Part shown: positions 41,216-51,643 of the stretch, in pieces
Layout of the letters: every line of letters starts with the position of its first letter
Numbering within the stretch: position 1 is the stretch's first letter
Source of the DNA: Thioalkalivibrio sp. XN279
GTDB lineage: Bacteria; Pseudomonadota; Gammaproteobacteria; Steroidobacterales; XN24
Reading direction: 5' to 3'
Length of the DNA stretch: 64,000 nt
Assembly (NCBI RefSeq): GCF_011089885.1
Contig: NZ_JAANBD010000029.1
Span: 186,001-250,000 of the forward strand
Notes under the pieces: model-generated
Database searches by the model: none
What the model was told of the DNA's origin: nothing
The model's input: the letters and a program-made list of their open reading frames with translations, nothing else
Made by a program: the position numbers and the translations under genes

Positions 41216-42640
41216 ATGCCGAAGAGAATCCCTGCCCACCAGCTCGACGACCTCGTCGCCATCGTGACGACCCGCCCGGAGGGCGCGTCGGTCGGGCTCA
41301 TCCGCGAGGCGCTGCCTTACGAGCTGCCGCCGCGGACGTTGCAGCGTCGTCTGGCCCTGCTGACCGCACAGGGACGGCTGGTTGCGGAAGGGCATGGCAG
41401 AGGCCTGCGCTATCGGGCGCCGGTCGAAGGTCCGAGCGCACCCGCCATGCAGGACATCCGGGGCGCCGGGGACCTGGCAGCGGGCCCAGGCACGCTCGAA
41501 GGGCGCGGCGAGCCTTACATTCCGGTCTCGGCTGAAGGGGAAGCCATCAGGCGCGCTGTCCGCGCACCGCTGCATCATCGACGGCCCGTCGGCTACCAAC
41601 GCAGCTTTCTTGACGCTTACCGGCCCAACGTCACCTTTTACCTGCCCGCAGACACGCGGCGACGGCTGCTCGAGGCGGGACGCCCGCCCGACGGCGCCCG
41701 TCCGGCAGGCACCTATGCCCGCACGATTTACCGCCGCCTGCTGATCGACCTCTCATGGAACTCCAGCCGCCTGGAAGGCAACACCTACTCGCTGCTGGAA
41801 ACTGAGCGCCTGCTGGAACTGGGCGAAGCGGCCGAGGGCAAGGACGCGCTGGAAGCGCAGATGATCCTGAACCACAAGGCCGCCATCGACCTGCTCGTCG
41901 AGCAGGCCGACGAGATCGGCTTTGATCGCTACACCATCCTCAACCTGCATGGCTTGCTGGCGGACAACCTGCTGGCCGATCCTCAGGCGGCTGGTCGGCT
42001 GCGGCGCATCCCCGTTGGGATCGCAGGCACCACCTACCATCCGCTGGAGGTGCCGCAGCTGATCGAGGAATGTTTCCAGCAAGTATTGGATACCGCTTCC
42101 GCCATTTCCGACCCCTTCGAACAGGCCTTCTTTGCGCTCGTGCACCTCGCCTACCTGCAGGGCTTCGAAGACGTCAACAAGCGCGTTGCCCGGCTCGCGG
42201 CAAACATCCCGCTGATCCGCAACAATCTCTGCCCCGTGTCGTTCGTGGACGTTCCGGAACGCACGTACATCGAGGGCGTGCTAGGGGTCTACGAGCTTAA
42301 TCGCATCGAGTTGCTGCGCGATGTCTTCGTCTGGGCCTGTCAGAGATCGAGCGCGCGCTACTCGACCGTGCGCCAGTCACTGGGCGAGCCGGACCCCTTC
42401 CGCTTGCGTTACCGCGCCCTGATCGCCGCGGCCGTCGCAGCCGTGGTGCGCGGACGGTTGGACAAGCAAGCCGCCACCGCACTCGCCCGGCAATACGCGG
42501 CGGACCAGGTCCCGCTCGTGGACCGCACACGCTTCATCGAGGTCGTGGAAACCGAGCTGATGAGCCTCCACGAGGGCAACATCGCGCGCTACCGCCTGCG
42601 CCCTGCCGACTACGAGACCTGGCGCCAAAGCTGGCGCTGA
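41216..42640 (+). CDS. Fic-domain protein with N-terminal winged helix and degenerate active site
   Basis: A 474-residue protein. The N-terminal winged-helix domain (about 8-65; ASVGLIREALPYELPPRTLQ) is followed by a linker and a Fic core. A class II inhibitory motif is visible at 183-189 (SSRLEGN, S-x3-EGN). The catalytic loop reads QGFEDVNKR (315-323) where canonical Fic proteins have HPFxDGNGR: the catalytic His is Gln and both glycines of the anion nest are Val and Lys. AMPylation in the usual way is therefore unlikely. A C-terminal helical domain ends the protein. The ATG at 41216 is chosen; upstream starts lie inside the operator array. Its function may be regulatory. It is divergent from hicAB. 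Confidence 0.85.
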   Translation: MPKRIPAHQLDDLVAIVTTRPEGASVGLIREALPYELPPRTLQRRLALLTAQGRLVAEGHGRGLRYRAPVEGPSAPAMQDIRGAGDLAAGPGTLEGRGEPYIPVSAEGEAIRRAVRAPLHHRRPVGYQRSFLDAYRPNVTFYLPADTRRRLLEAGRPPDGARPAGTYARTIYRRLLIDLSWNSSRLEGNTYSLLETERLLELGEAAEGKDALEAQMILNHKAAIDLLVEQADEIGFDRYTILNLHGLLADNLLADPQAAGRLRRIPVGIAGTTYHPLEVPQLIEECFQQVLDTASAISDPFEQAFFALVHLAYLQGFEDVNKRVARLAANIPLIRNNLCPVSFVDVPERTYIEGVLGVYELNRIELLRDVFVWACQRSSARYSTVRQSLGEPDPFRLRYRALIAAAVAAVVRGRLDKQAATALARQYAADQVPLVDRTRFIEVVETELMSLHEGNIARYRLRPADYETWRQSWR

Positions 42641-42663
42641 TCGGCCACGCCAACCCAGCCAAG

Positions 42664-42800
42664 GAGCAGCGGCCCCGAACCGTCATGGGTCCGCGGAGCG
42701 GCGATCGAACCCCAAGAGCAGCGGCCCCGGGACGTCATGGGTCCGCGGAGCGGCATAAGAATTCCAAGCGCAGCGGACCCATGACGGTCCGGGGCCGCGG
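42664..42800. repeat. Three REP-like repeat copies between fic and lpxC
   Basis: Two 39-base direct repeats (42664-42702 and 42716-42754; core GTCATGGGTCCGCGGAGCGG) differ at two or three positions and start 52 bp apart. A third copy follows in inverted orientation (about 42768-42800). The arrangement resembles a small BIME-type cluster between convergent genes. It could form large hairpins and serve as a bidirectional terminator. Confidence 0.8.
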
Positions 42801-42826
42801 TCAAGAGAAAGGGGTTGGAGCTGCGG

Positions 42827-43732
42827 TCAGGCCGCCGCGGGCACGAACGTCAGCGGCGCGTCCCGCTCGTCCTCGAAGGTCACCTCTTCCCACGCCGACT
42901 CGTTGCGCACCAGCTCGCGCAGCAGCTGGTTGTTCAGGCCGTGGCCCGACTTGTAGCCGCTGAAGGCGCCGATGACGGAGTGGCCGAGCAGGTAGAGGTC
43001 GCCGATGGCGTCGAGGATCTTGTGGCGCACGAACTCGTTCTCGTAGCGCAGGCCGTCCTCGTTGAGGATGCGGTATTCGTCCAGCACGATGGCGTTGTCG
43101 AGGCTGCCGCCGCGGCCCAGGTTCATGGAGCGCAGGAATTCCATGTCGCGCATGAAACCGAAGGTGCGGGCGCGGCTGATCTCGCGCAGGAAGGAGGTGG
43201 TGGCGAAATCGATCACGGCACGCTGGTGGTGGCGCTTGAACACCGGGTGGTCGAACTCGATCTCGAAGTCGATCTTGAAGCCGTCGTAGGGCTCGAAGCG
43301 CGCCCACTTGTCGCCGTCGCGCACTTCCACCGGGCGGCGGATGCGGATGAAGCGCTTGGCCGCGGACTGCTCGGCGATGCCGGCCGACTGCATGAGGAAC
43401 ACGAAGGGGCCCGCGCTGCCGTCCATGATCGGCACCTCGGTGGCGGACAGCTCGACCACGGCGTTGTCGATGCCGAGGCCGGCGAAGGCCGACATCAGGT
43501 GCTCCACGGTGGCGACGCGCACGTCGTCCTGCATCAGGGTGGTGCCGAGCGTGGTCTCGCGCACCAGCATGCCGTCGGCACGCACCTCGGGTGCGCCTGC
43601 CAGGTCGGTGCGACGGAACACGATGCCGCTGTTCACGGGCGCCGGGCCGAGGGTCATGAGGACCTTCTCGCCGGTGTGCAGGCCGACGCCGGTGGCGCGG
43701 ATGGTGTTCTTCAGTGTGCGCTGTCTGAACAT
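42827..43732 (-). CDS. lpxC: UDP-3-O-acyl-N-acetylglucosamine deacetylase LpxC
   Basis: The committed zinc-dependent step of lipid A synthesis. The 301-residue protein starts [20 protein letters not shown]. Zinc ligands are visible in VEHLMSAF (His near 78) and [11 protein letters not shown] (His/Asp near 235-239), and the catalytic His lies in SGHGLNNQL. The ATG at 43732 fits E. coli LpxC (305). It follows ftsZ as in E. coli, but a terminator lies between them. Confidence 0.97.
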   Translation of the reverse strand: MFRQRTLKNTIRATGVGLHTGEKVLMTLGPAPVNSGIVFRRTDLAGAPEVRADGMLVRETTLGTTLMQDDVRVATVEHLMSAFAGLGIDNAVVELSATEVPIMDGSAGPFVFLMQSAGIAEQSAAKRFIRIRRPVEVRDGDKWARFEPYDGFKIDFEIEFDHPVFKRHHQRAVIDFATTSFLREISRARTFGFMRDMEFLRSMNLGRGGSLDNAIVLDEYRILNEDGLRYENEFVRHKILDAIGDLYLLGHSVIGAFSGYKSGHGLNNQLLRELVRNESAWEEVTFEDERDAPLTFVPAAA

Positions 43733-43801
43733 GTAGGTTTCACGCAGCCGAAATAAATTTGTCAAACAGTCGGGCAAATTAACACATTTTGCACCTGCAA
43801 C

Positions 43802-43856
43802 AAAAGGCGAGCGCTCCCCGGGGAGGAAGAGCGGGGCTCCCCCGGAAGCGCTCGCC
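43802..43856 (-). terminator. Rho-independent terminator after ftsZ
   Basis: On the minus strand GGCGAGCGCT (43856-43847) pairs perfectly with AGCGCTCGCC (43815-43806). Further G/C pairing continues inside, and TTTTG follows. It marks the end of the dcw operon and uncouples lpxC. Confidence 0.88.
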
Positions 43857-43873
43857 CATGCCCGCCGGGCCGG

Positions 43874-45091
43874 TCAGTCGGCCTGGCGCCGCAGGAAGGC
43901 CGGGATGTCCAGCATCTCGGTGTCCGCGGGATAGTCGAAGCTCTGGCCCACGGCCCGTTTCGGCGCCTCGAGGTGCTCGTCCTCGCTGGCGCGGCGGCGC
44001 GCCACCGGCGGCGACTCGAGGTCGTTGTAGTTCACGGGCCTGGCCGGATCCGCCACGACGCGCACGCGCGGGGCGCGGGCGTGCGGCTCGGACTCCTGGC
44101 GTGCCGCCTGTCGCGTCGGCTTGCGCTGGTGAATGGCGCCGCCGAGGCCGGTGGCCACCACGGTGACGCGCACCTCGCCTTCCATCGCCGGGTCAATCAC
44201 CGTGCCGATGACCACCGTGGCGTCGTCGGAGGCGCGGTCCTTGACCACCATGCCGACGTCGTCGAACTCGCCGATGGCGAGATCCATGCCGGCGGTGATG
44301 TTGACGAGGATGCCGTTGGCGCCCTCGAGGTTGATGTCCTCCAGCAGCGGGCTGGAGATGGCGGCCTCGGCGGCGTCGCGCGCGCGGTCTTCGCCGGTGC
44401 CGCGACCGGTGCCCATCATGGCCATGCCCATCTCGGACATCACGGTGCGCACGTCGGCGAAGTCGACGTTGATCAGGCCCGGACGGGTGATCAGCTCGGC
44501 GATGCCCTGCACCGCGCCCTGCAGCACCTCGTTGGCGGAGCGGAAGGCGTCCAGCAGCGTGGTGGTCTTGCCGAGCACGGTCAGCAGCTTCTGGTTGGGA
44601 ATGGTGATCAGCGAGTCGACGTGCTTGGCCAGCTCGGTGATGCCCTGGTCGGCGATGTCGGCGCGCTTGCGGCCTTCCATGCCGAAGGGCTTGGTCACCA
44701 CGGCGACCGTGAGGATGCCGAGCTCCTTGGCCACCTGCGCCACGATCGGCGCCGCGCCGGTGCCGGTGCCGCCGCCCATGCCGGCGGTGATGAACAGCAT
44801 GTCGCTGCCCTCGATGGCCTCGCGCAGCCGGTCGCGGTCTTCCATCGCCGCCTGCCGGCCGAGATCCGGGTTGGCGCCCGCGCCCAGGCCCTTGGTGATG
44901 TTGCAGCCGATCTGGATCGCAGTCTTCACGCGCGAGTTCTTCAGCGCCTGCGAGTCCGTGTTGGCGCAGATGAACTCCACGCCGTCGATGCCGCAATCCA
45001 TCATGTGAGACACGGCGTTGCCGCCGCCCCCGCCCACGCCGATCACCTTGATGACCGCGTTTGAGTTGTATCCGTCTACCAGTTCGAACAT
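43874..45091 (-). CDS. ftsZ: Cell division GTPase FtsZ
   Basis: A tubulin-like GTPase that forms the Z-ring. The 405-residue protein has the GTP-binding signature GGGTGTG (about 104-110), T-loops ([18 protein letters not shown]) and the synergy loop [15 protein letters not shown]. After a variable linker (about 315-385) comes the C-terminal peptide [11 protein letters not shown] that binds FtsA, ZipA and ZapD. It is the last gene of the dcw run, 37 bp after ftsA. Confidence 0.98.
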   Translation of the reverse strand: MFELVDGYNSNAVIKVIGVGGGGGNAVSHMMDCGIDGVEFICANTDSQALKNSRVKTAIQIGCNITKGLGAGANPDLGRQAAMEDRDRLREAIEGSDMLFITAGMGGGTGTGAAPIVAQVAKELGILTVAVVTKPFGMEGRKRADIADQGITELAKHVDSLITIPNQKLLTVLGKTTTLLDAFRSANEVLQGAVQGIAELITRPGLINVDFADVRTVMSEMGMAMMGTGRGTGEDRARDAAEAAISSPLLEDINLEGANGILVNITAGMDLAIGEFDDVGMVVKDRASDDATVVIGTVIDPAMEGEVRVTVVATGLGGAIHQRKPTRQAARQESEPHARAPRVRVVADPARPVNYNDLESPPVARRRASEDEHLEAPKRAVGQSFDYPADTEMLDIPAFLRRQAD

Positions 45092-45128
45092 TTTCGCTCT
45101 CCTCGGGATTGCCCCGCCCCTTGTGTGT

Positions 45129-46364
45129 CTAGAAATTGCCCTGGAACCACGCCTTCATGCGGGCCCAGACGTCCTTGATGCCGCCGCCCATGGGCGACTC
45201 GCCTTGCCGCTGCTGCATCTCGTGCAATGCGTACAGCAGCAGGCCCACCCCCGTTGCATGGATCGGGTTGCGCACGACGTCGGCCAGGCCGGTGACGCCG
45301 TGCGGCACCCCGAGCCGCACCGGGAGGTGGAAAACTTCTTCCGCCAGCTCGATGGCGCCCTCCATCTTCGAGCTGCCGCCGGTGAGCACCACGCCGGCCG
45401 CGATCATGTCGTCGAAGCCGGAACGCGCGACCTCGTTGCGGATCAGCGTGAACAGCTCCTCGTAGCGCGGCTCGACGATCTCGGCCAGGGTCTGGCGCGC
45501 CAGGCGCCGCGATGGGCGATCGCCCACGCTCGGCACCTCGATGGTCTCGTCCGGGTTGGCGAGCTGCGACAGCGCGCAGGCGTAGCGGATCTTGATCTCT
45601 TCCGCGTACTGCGTCGGCGTGCGCATGGACACCGCGATGTCGTTGGTGACCTGGTCGCCGGCGATGGGAATCACCGCGGTGTGGCGGATGGCGCCGCCGG
45701 AGAACACGGCGATGTCGGTGGTGCCGCCGCCGATGTCCACCAGGCACACGCCCAGGTCCTTCTCGTCGTCCGACAGCACCGCATGGCTGGAGGCGATCTG
45801 CTCCAGCACGATGTCCTCGACCGTGAGCCCGCAGCGCTGCACGCACTTGATGATGTTCTGCGCCGCGCTCTCGGCGCCGGTGACCATGTGCACCTTGGCC
45901 TCGAGGCGCACGCCCGACATGCCGATAGGCTCGCGGATGCCTTCCTGGTAATCGATCAGGAACTCCTGCGGGATGATGTGCAGGATCTTCTGGTCGGCCG
46001 GGATGGCCACCGCGCGCGCCGCGTCGATGACGCGCTCGACGTCGCCCGGCGTCACCTCGCGCTCGCGGATGGCGACGATGCCGTGCGAGTTCAGGCTGCG
46101 CACGTGACTGCCGGCGATGCCGGCGTAGACGTTGGAGATCTCGCAGCCGGCCATCAGCTCGGCTTCCTCCACCGCGCGCTGGATGGAGGCCACCGTGGAC
46201 TCGATGTTCACCACCACGCCCTTCTTCAGCCCGCGCGAGGGATGGCTGCCGATGCCGATGACCTCGATGCCGCCCTCGCCGGTGAGTTCGCCGACGATGG
46301 CGACCACCTTGGAGGTGCCGATGTCCAGCCCGACGATGGTGTCCCTGGCGTTACGCTTGACCAT
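45129..46364 (-). CDS. ftsA: Cell division protein FtsA
   Basis: An actin-like ATPase that anchors FtsZ to the membrane. The 411-residue protein has phosphate-1 ([15 protein letters not shown]) and phosphate-2 ([14 protein letters not shown]) motifs and [13 protein letters not shown] in the adenosine region. It ends with an amphipathic membrane-targeting helix ([15 protein letters not shown]). The ATG at 46364 overlaps the ftsQ end by 14 bases. Confidence 0.97.
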   Translation of the reverse strand: MVKRNARDTIVGLDIGTSKVVAIVGELTGEGGIEVIGIGSHPSRGLKKGVVVNIESTVASIQRAVEEAELMAGCEISNVYAGIAGSHVRSLNSHGIVAIREREVTPGDVERVIDAARAVAIPADQKILHIIPQEFLIDYQEGIREPIGMSGVRLEAKVHMVTGAESAAQNIIKCVQRCGLTVEDIVLEQIASSHAVLSDDEKDLGVCLVDIGGGTTDIAVFSGGAIRHTAVIPIAGDQVTNDIAVSMRTPTQYAEEIKIRYACALSQLANPDETIEVPSVGDRPSRRLARQTLAEIVEPRYEELFTLIRNEVARSGFDDMIAAGVVLTGGSSKMEGAIELAEEVFHLPVRLGVPHGVTGLADVVRNPIHATGVGLLLYALHEMQQRQGESPMGGGIKDVWARMKAWFQGNF

Positions 46365-47208
46365 GAATCCTGTCCCTCTGCGCCTGCGCGCCTCCTGTCG
46401 TCTGGGTGTCCTTCGCGCCCGCCGGCTCCGTCGCGTCCTTTTCCTTGCGCCATCCCACCGCGAAGCCGCGGCTGTAGCGCAGGTCCACGTACTCCACCGT
46501 GGCCGCCTGCGGCGTCAGCAGCGGCGCCGCTATGCGCGCGAAGCGCTCCAGCCGCCGCTCGAAAGACTCGCGCCCGAGGCGCACCTCGAAGCCGTTGCTC
46601 AGCTCCATGCGCCAGGCGCCGCGCGCGTCCAGCTCCAGCACCCTGACGCCCATGCCGACCGCGGCGAGCATGGAGCGGGCATCCAGGTAACGTCGCGCCA
46701 CCAGCTGCTCGCTGCCCTCCGGGCCCGACAGCTGCGGCAGCTCGGGCGGGACGTGGCGCGTGTCGCGCACGAACAGCTCGCCGCGCGTGTTCAACAGGCC
46801 GCTCTCCCCCCAGCGCGCGGCCGGCACCTGCTCGATGACCGTGATCTCGATCTCCGCCGGCCAGCGGCGGCGCACCACCGCGTCGTCCACCCAGTCGACG
46901 GCGACGATGCGCGCGCGCACGCTGTCCAGCTGCACGCCGAGGAAGCCCTGCTCGCGCAGGTCGCCCAGCGCGGCCTCGACCTGCAGCACGCTGACGCGCT
47001 CGAACGGCCCGTGCACGATCACCTGGCGGATCGGCCGGTCCAGCGCCTGCGCGGCGCCCCAGCCGGCCGCGCCCAGCACGCCCAGCGCCAGCGCCGCCGC
47101 GCCGGCCTCCTTCCACGGCAGCGCCGGCAACTGCGGCAGCCGCCAGCGGAAACGCGGCTCGGGCTCGCGCCGCCCGCCGCGGCGGCGGGATTCAGCCGGA
47201 CGCGCCAT
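46351..47208 (-). CDS. ftsQ: Cell division protein FtsQ
   Basis: A bitopic divisome protein that links the FtsBL complex to other partners. The 285-residue protein has a basic Arg-rich cytoplasmic tail, one membrane helix (about 36-55; AGAAALALGVLGAAGWGAA), a POTRA domain (PIRQVIVHGPFERVSVLQVEA) and the FtsQ beta domain. The ATG at 47208 overlaps the ddlB end by 17 bases and gives the usual short N-tail. The longer open frame is inside ddlB. Confidence 0.94.
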   Translation of the reverse strand: MARPAESRRRGGRREPEPRFRWRLPQLPALPWKEAGAAALALGVLGAAGWGAAQALDRPIRQVIVHGPFERVSVLQVEAALGDLREQGFLGVQLDSVRARIVAVDWVDDAVVRRRWPAEIEITVIEQVPAARWGESGLLNTRGELFVRDTRHVPPELPQLSGPEGSEQLVARRYLDARSMLAAVGMGVRVLELDARGAWRMELSNGFEVRLGRESFERRLERFARIAAPLLTPQAATVEYVDLRYSRGFAVGWRKEKDATEPAGAKDTQTTGGAQAQRDRIHGQA

Positions 47209-48190
47209 GGCGCACCCCCGCGTCGTCATACGCCTCGTCGTCCGCGTCACCCGAGCGCGGCGCAAGGCTGGTCTCCAGCACGCGCCAGGCGAGCTCGGGA
47301 AAATCGATGCCGGCCTGGCGCGCGCCCATGGGCACCAGGCTGTGGCTGGTCATGCCGGGGATGGTGTTCACCTCGAGGAAGCGCGGCATGCCGTCCTCCG
47401 GCAGCAGGAAATCCACCCGCCCCCAGCCGCTCGCCGCCACCGCGGCGAAGGCGGTGCGCACCAGCCGGGCGAAACCGGCCTCGACGGCGGGCTCCAGCCC
47501 GCAGGGGCAGTGGTAGCGCGTCTCGTCGGAGAAATACTTGGCCTCGTAGTCGTAGAAGGCACGCGGCGTCTCGATGCGCACCGCGGGCAGCACCTCGCCC
47601 TGCAGCACGCCCACCGAGTACTCGCCGCCCGTGACCCACTCCTCCGCCAGTACCGGCCCGGCCCAGCGCGCCGCCTCGGCGAAGGCCGCCGGCAGCTCGT
47701 CCGCGCGCGTCACCTTGCTCATGCCGACGCTGGACCCCTCGCCGGCCGGCTTCACGATCAGCGGCAGGCCGAGCTCGGCGACCACCGCCTCGGCCTCCGC
47801 GGCCAGGCGCATCACGCGCCAGCGCGGCGTGGCCAGCCCGTGGGCCACGAACAGCTGCTTGCTGCGCAGCTTGTCCATGGACAGCGCCGAGCCCAGCACC
47901 CCGCTGCCGGTGTAGGGGATGCCGAGCGTCTCCAGCGCGCCCTGCATGAGGCCGTCCTCGCCGCCGCGCCCGTGCAGCGCGATCCAGGCGCGGTCGAAAC
48001 CCGGCCGCGCCAGCAGCGGCTCCAGGCCCTCCGCCGGGTCGACCCGGTGCGCGTCCACGCCGCGACTGCGCAAGGCCGCCAGCACCGCCTCGCCGGTGAG
48101 CAGCGAGATCTCGCGCTCGGCCGAATCGCCGCCCATCAGCACGGCCACGCGGCCGAACTCGGCCGGGTCTTTCACGTGCACGCGGCTCAT
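47192..48190 (-). CDS. ddlB: D-alanine--D-alanine ligase
   Basis: Makes the D-Ala-D-Ala dipeptide for MurF. The 332-residue ATP-grasp enzyme has VLMGGDSAEREISLLTG, the omega-loop region PAGEGSSVGMSKV and EVNTIPGMTSHSLVP. The ATG at 48190 overlaps the murB stop (ATGA). Its position in the dcw cluster favours the DdlB paralogue. Confidence 0.96.
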   Translation of the reverse strand: MSRVHVKDPAEFGRVAVLMGGDSAEREISLLTGEAVLAALRSRGVDAHRVDPAEGLEPLLARPGFDRAWIALHGRGGEDGLMQGALETLGIPYTGSGVLGSALSMDKLRSKQLFVAHGLATPRWRVMRLAAEAEAVVAELGLPLIVKPAGEGSSVGMSKVTRADELPAAFAEAARWAGPVLAEEWVTGGEYSVGVLQGEVLPAVRIETPRAFYDYEAKYFSDETRYHCPCGLEPAVEAGFARLVRTAFAAVAASGWGRVDFLLPEDGMPRFLEVNTIPGMTSHSLVPMGARQAGIDFPELAWRVLETSLAPRSGDADDEAYDDAGVRHGASG

Positions 48191-49128
48191 GACCCCGCCT
48201 CCGGGGCGCCAGGCGCCGGGCGCCGGGTCGCCGGGTCGCCGACGATGCGCACCTCGGTCTCGAGGCGCACGCCGTGCACCCGCTCGACTTCTGCGGCGAC
48301 ATGGCGCAGCAGGGTCTCGATGTCGGCCGCGGTGGCGGCGCCGGTGTTGATGATGAAGTTGGCGTGCTTGGGCGAGACCTCGGCACCGCCGATGCGGCAA
48401 CCCTTCAGGCCGGCGCTCTCGATGAGGCGCGCGGCATGGTCGCCCGGCGGGTTGGTGAACACCGAGCCGCAGCTCGGCAGCCCGATGGGCTGGGTCGCCT
48501 TGCGCTTCACCAGCAGCTCGCGGATGGAGGCCTGCGTGGTCGGGCGCCCGGCCGGGAACGCCAGCTCGGCGGCGACGAACCACTCGCCTTCCGGCCCGCG
48601 CACGCTGCGATAGCCGGTCTGGTACTCCGCCGCCGCGCGGCGGCGGCGCACCCCGGCGCGATCCAGCGTTTCCACCGCGCGCACGTAGTCCCAGGTCTCG
48701 CCGCCGAAGGCGCCGGCGTTCATCGCCAGCGCACCGCCCAGCGTGCCCGGGATGCCGGCGAAGAACTCGCCCGCGCCCAGGCCCCAGCGGGCGCAGCTGC
48801 GCGCGATCTTGGCGCAGGGCACGCCGGCCTCGGCGCGGATGCCCTGCGCGCCGAGCCGTTCCATGTGCGACAGGGCGTTGTGCGTGCTCACCACGGCGCC
48901 GCGCAGGCCGCCGTCGCGGACCAGCAGGTTGCTGCCCAGCCCGACCCAGTACACCGGCAGCTCCGGCGGCAGCGCGGCGAGGAAGCCCGCCAGGTCCTCG
49001 CGATCCGCGGGGCGGTACCAGGTGTCCACCGGGCCGCCCACGCGCCACGAGGTGTGCCGCGCCATCGGCTCGTCGCGGCGCAGCTCGCCGCGCGGCGTCC
49101 AGGCCGGGAAGTACTGCATCGCCGCCAT
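48187..49128 (-). CDS. murB: UDP-N-acetylenolpyruvoylglucosamine reductase MurB
   Basis: A flavoenzyme that reduces UDP-GlcNAc-enolpyruvate to UDP-MurNAc. The 313-residue protein has the FAD-binding segment GSNLLVRDGG and PGTLGGALAMNAGAFGGE. The catalytic Ser lies in SCGSVFTNP and the FAD-side Tyr in YQTGYRS. The ATG at 49128 shares one base with the murC stop (TGATG). In E. coli murB is elsewhere; here it lies inside the dcw cluster. Confidence 0.95.
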   Translation of the reverse strand: MAAMQYFPAWTPRGELRRDEPMARHTSWRVGGPVDTWYRPADREDLAGFLAALPPELPVYWVGLGSNLLVRDGGLRGAVVSTHNALSHMERLGAQGIRAEAGVPCAKIARSCARWGLGAGEFFAGIPGTLGGALAMNAGAFGGETWDYVRAVETLDRAGVRRRRAAAEYQTGYRSVRGPEGEWFVAAELAFPAGRPTTQASIRELLVKRKATQPIGLPSCGSVFTNPPGDHAARLIESAGLKGCRIGGAEVSPKHANFIINTGAATAADIETLLRHVAAEVERVHGVRLETEVRIVGDPATRRPAPGAPEAGS

Positions 49129-50549
49129 CACGACGCGCCTCCCGCCTGGTTCGGGGGCAGCGCCGCCGGCAGGCCGGCCGCCACCGCGCCGATGCTGCCG
49201 GCGCCGAAAGTGACCACCAGGTCGCCCGGCTGCAGTACCGCGGCCAGCGCCTCGGGCAGCGTCTCGACCTGCTCCACGAACACCGGCTCCACCTTGCCGC
49301 GCGAGCGGATGGCCCGCGCCAGCGCACGGCCGTCGGCGCCCGGAATGGGCGCCTCGCCGGCGGCGTAGACCTCGCACAGCAGCAGCGCGTCGGCGCCGGA
49401 CAGCACGCGCGCGAAATCGTCCATCAGGTCGCGCGTGCGGCTGTAGCGGTGCGGCTGGAACGCCACCACCACGCGCCGCTCAGGCCAGGCGCCGCGGATC
49501 GCTTCGATCGTGCGTTCCAGCTCGGTGGGGTGGTGGCCGTAGTCGTCCACCAGCAGCGCCCGGCCGTCGCCCGCCGCCAGCTCGCCGAGTTCCTGCATGC
49601 GACGGTCGATGCCGCCGAAACCCTGCAGCGCGCGCAGCAAGGCCGCGTCCGGCACCTCCAGCTCGAGGGCCACGGCGATGGCCGCCAGCGCGTTCTGCAC
49701 GTTGTGCCGCCCGGCGAGGTTCAGCGCCACCTCGAGCGGCGCATGCCCGCCCGGGCGGGTCACGGTGAAGCGCGACACGCGACCGTCCTGCACGAAATCG
49801 GTGGCGCGCACGTCGGCGCGCGGGTCGAAGCCGTAGGTCAGCACCGAGCGCGCGATGCGCTCCAGCAGCCCGGCGGCGCCCGGGTCGTCGATGCACACGA
49901 TGGCCAGGCCGTAGAACGGCAGGTTGTGCAGGAAGTCGACGAAGGCCTGCTTCAGCCGCTCGGTGTCGCCGCCGTAGGTGCCCATGTGGTCGGGCTCGAC
50001 GTTGGTGACCACCGCCAGCATGGGCTGCAGGTGCATGAAGGAGGCGTCGCTCTCGTCGGCCTCGGCCACCAGGAAACGCCCGGTGCCGAGCCGCGCATGG
50101 GTGTTGGCGCTGTTCAGCCGCCCGCCGATGACGAAGGTGGGATCCATGCCCGCCTCGCCGAGCACGCTGGCGACCAGGCTGGTGGTGGTGGTCTTGCCGT
50201 GCGTGCCGGCCACCGCGATGCCGTAGCGGAAGCGCATCAGCTCGGCGAGCATTTCGGCGCGCTTCACCACGGGGATGCGCCGGCGTTGCGCCTCCATCAC
50301 TTCCGGGTTGTCCGCCGGCACGGCGCTGGAAACCACCACCACGTCCGCGCCCGCGAGGTTGGCCGCGGCGTGGCCGAGCATGACGCGCGCGCCGAGCGAC
50401 TCCAGCCGCTGCACCACGGCGCCGCTGCGCAAGTCCGAGCCCTGCACCTCGTAGCCCAGGTTGAGCAGCACCTCGGCGATGCCGCCCATGCCGGAGCCGC
50501 CGATGCCGACGAAGTGGATGCGATGGACGCGGCGCATGCGGTTCTTCAT
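49128..50549 (-). CDS. murC: UDP-N-acetylmuramate--L-alanine ligase
   Basis: Adds L-Ala to UDP-MurNAc; 473 residues. The Rossmann-like N-domain starts [17 protein letters not shown]. The ATP loop is [10 protein letters not shown], followed by EADESDASF and the C-terminal [12 protein letters not shown]. The ATG at 50549 overlaps the murG stop (ATGA). Confidence 0.97.
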   Translation of the reverse strand: MKNRMRRVHRIHFVGIGGSGMGGIAEVLLNLGYEVQGSDLRSGAVVQRLESLGARVMLGHAAANLAGADVVVVSSAVPADNPEVMEAQRRRIPVVKRAEMLAELMRFRYGIAVAGTHGKTTTTSLVASVLGEAGMDPTFVIGGRLNSANTHARLGTGRFLVAEADESDASFMHLQPMLAVVTNVEPDHMGTYGGDTERLKQAFVDFLHNLPFYGLAIVCIDDPGAAGLLERIARSVLTYGFDPRADVRATDFVQDGRVSRFTVTRPGGHAPLEVALNLAGRHNVQNALAAIAVALELEVPDAALLRALQGFGGIDRRMQELGELAAGDGRALLVDDYGHHPTELERTIEAIRGAWPERRVVVAFQPHRYSRTRDLMDDFARVLSGADALLLCEVYAAGEAPIPGADGRALARAIRSRGKVEPVFVEQVETLPEALAAVLQPGDLVVTFGAGSIGAVAAGLPAALPPNQAGGAS

Positions 50550-51643
50550 GCCGCGTCCTCCATGGGCAGGTGCCCTGCTTCCAGCAGCACGCGCTCGATC
50601 GCGGCCAGCGCTTGCGGCCGCGCCGCGCCGCGCGCACGGCGCGCCATGTCCTGCAGGCGGCCGCGGTCGGCGAGCAGGCCGGCGAGGACCCGGCCGAGGC
50701 GCTCGTGGCCGAGCTGCCGCTCGGGCACCAGCACCGCGGCGCCGGCGGCCACCAGGTAGCCGCCGTTGAGCGTCTGGTGGTTGTCCACGGCCGCCGGGAA
50801 CGGCACCAGCACCGCGGGCAGGCCCGCCGCGGCGAGCTCGGACACGGTGAGCGCGCCGGCGCGGCAGATGGCGAGATCGGCCCAGCCGTAGGCCTCGGCC
50901 ATGTCGTCGATGAACTCCGTGACCTCGGCCTCGACGCCGTGCTGGGCGTAGGTGGCGCGGGCAATGTCCAGGGTGTTGCGCCCGGCCTGGTGGCGCACTT
51001 CCGGGCGCAGCGGCTCCGGCAGGTGTGCCAGCGCCGCGGGCACGGCCTCGTTCAGCGCCAGCGCGCCCTGGCTGCCGCCCAGCACCAGCAACCGGATGCG
51101 GCCGCTGCGCTCCGCCAGGCGCCGGTCCGGGTGCGGCAGGGCGGCGATCGCAGGCCGCACCGGGTTACCGACCACCTCGGCGTCCACGCCGTCCGGGAAG
51201 GCGCCGGGGAAGGCCGCCAGCACGCGCCGCGCGAGGCGCGCGAGCAGGCGGTTGGTGGTGCCGGCGACGGCGTTCTGCTCGTGGATCACCAGCGGCCGGC
51301 GCGTGAGCCAGGCGGCCACGCCGCCGGGCCCGGCGGCGTAACCGCCCATGCCCAGCACCACCGCGGGACGCAGCCGCAACATGATGCGCAGCGCCTGCGC
51401 GATCGCCAGGCCGATCTTGAACGGGGCCGCCAGCCGGGTGGCCAGCGCCTTGCCGCGCAGGCCGCCGATGGTGATCCATTCGACCTCGATGCCGGCGGCC
51501 GGCACCACGCGCGCCTCCAGCCCCAGGCGCGTCCCCATCCACACCACTTCCAGGCCGCGCGCGCGCAGGGCTTCCGCCACCGCGAGGGCCGGGAAGACGT
51601 GGCCGCCGGTGCCGCCGGCCATGACCAGCACGCGCGCGCTCAC
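50546..51643 (-). CDS. murG: UDP-GlcNAc:lipid I GlcNAc transferase MurG
   Basis: Converts lipid I to lipid II on the inner face of the membrane. The 365-residue GT-B enzyme has the G-loops [16 protein letters not shown] and LVLGGSQGA, and the donor-site [24 protein letters not shown]. The GTG at 51643 overlaps the ftsW stop (GTGA) and gives the family start. The longer open frame runs through ftsW and is a shadow. Confidence 0.96.
   Translation of the reverse strand: MSARVLVMAGGTGGHVFPALAVAEALRARGLEVVWMGTRLGLEARVVPAAGIEVEWITIGGLRGKALATRLAAPFKIGLAIAQALRIMLRLRPAVVLGMGGYAAGPGGVAAWLTRRPLVIHEQNAVAGTTNRLLARLARRVLAAFPGAFPDGVDAEVVGNPVRPAIAALPHPDRRLAERSGRIRLLVLGGSQGALALNEAVPAALAHLPEPLRPEVRHQAGRNTLDIARATYAQHGVEAEVTEFIDDMAEAYGWADLAICRAGALTVSELAAAGLPAVLVPFPAAVDNHQTLNGGYLVAAGAAVLVPERQLGHERLGRVLAGLLADRGRLQDMARRARGAARPQALAAIERVLLEAGHLPMEDAA

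Noticed and set aside
43973-46646. Long plus-strand open frames opposite ftsZ and ftsA
   Set aside because: Same GC-skew artefact; both division genes are complete on the minus strand.
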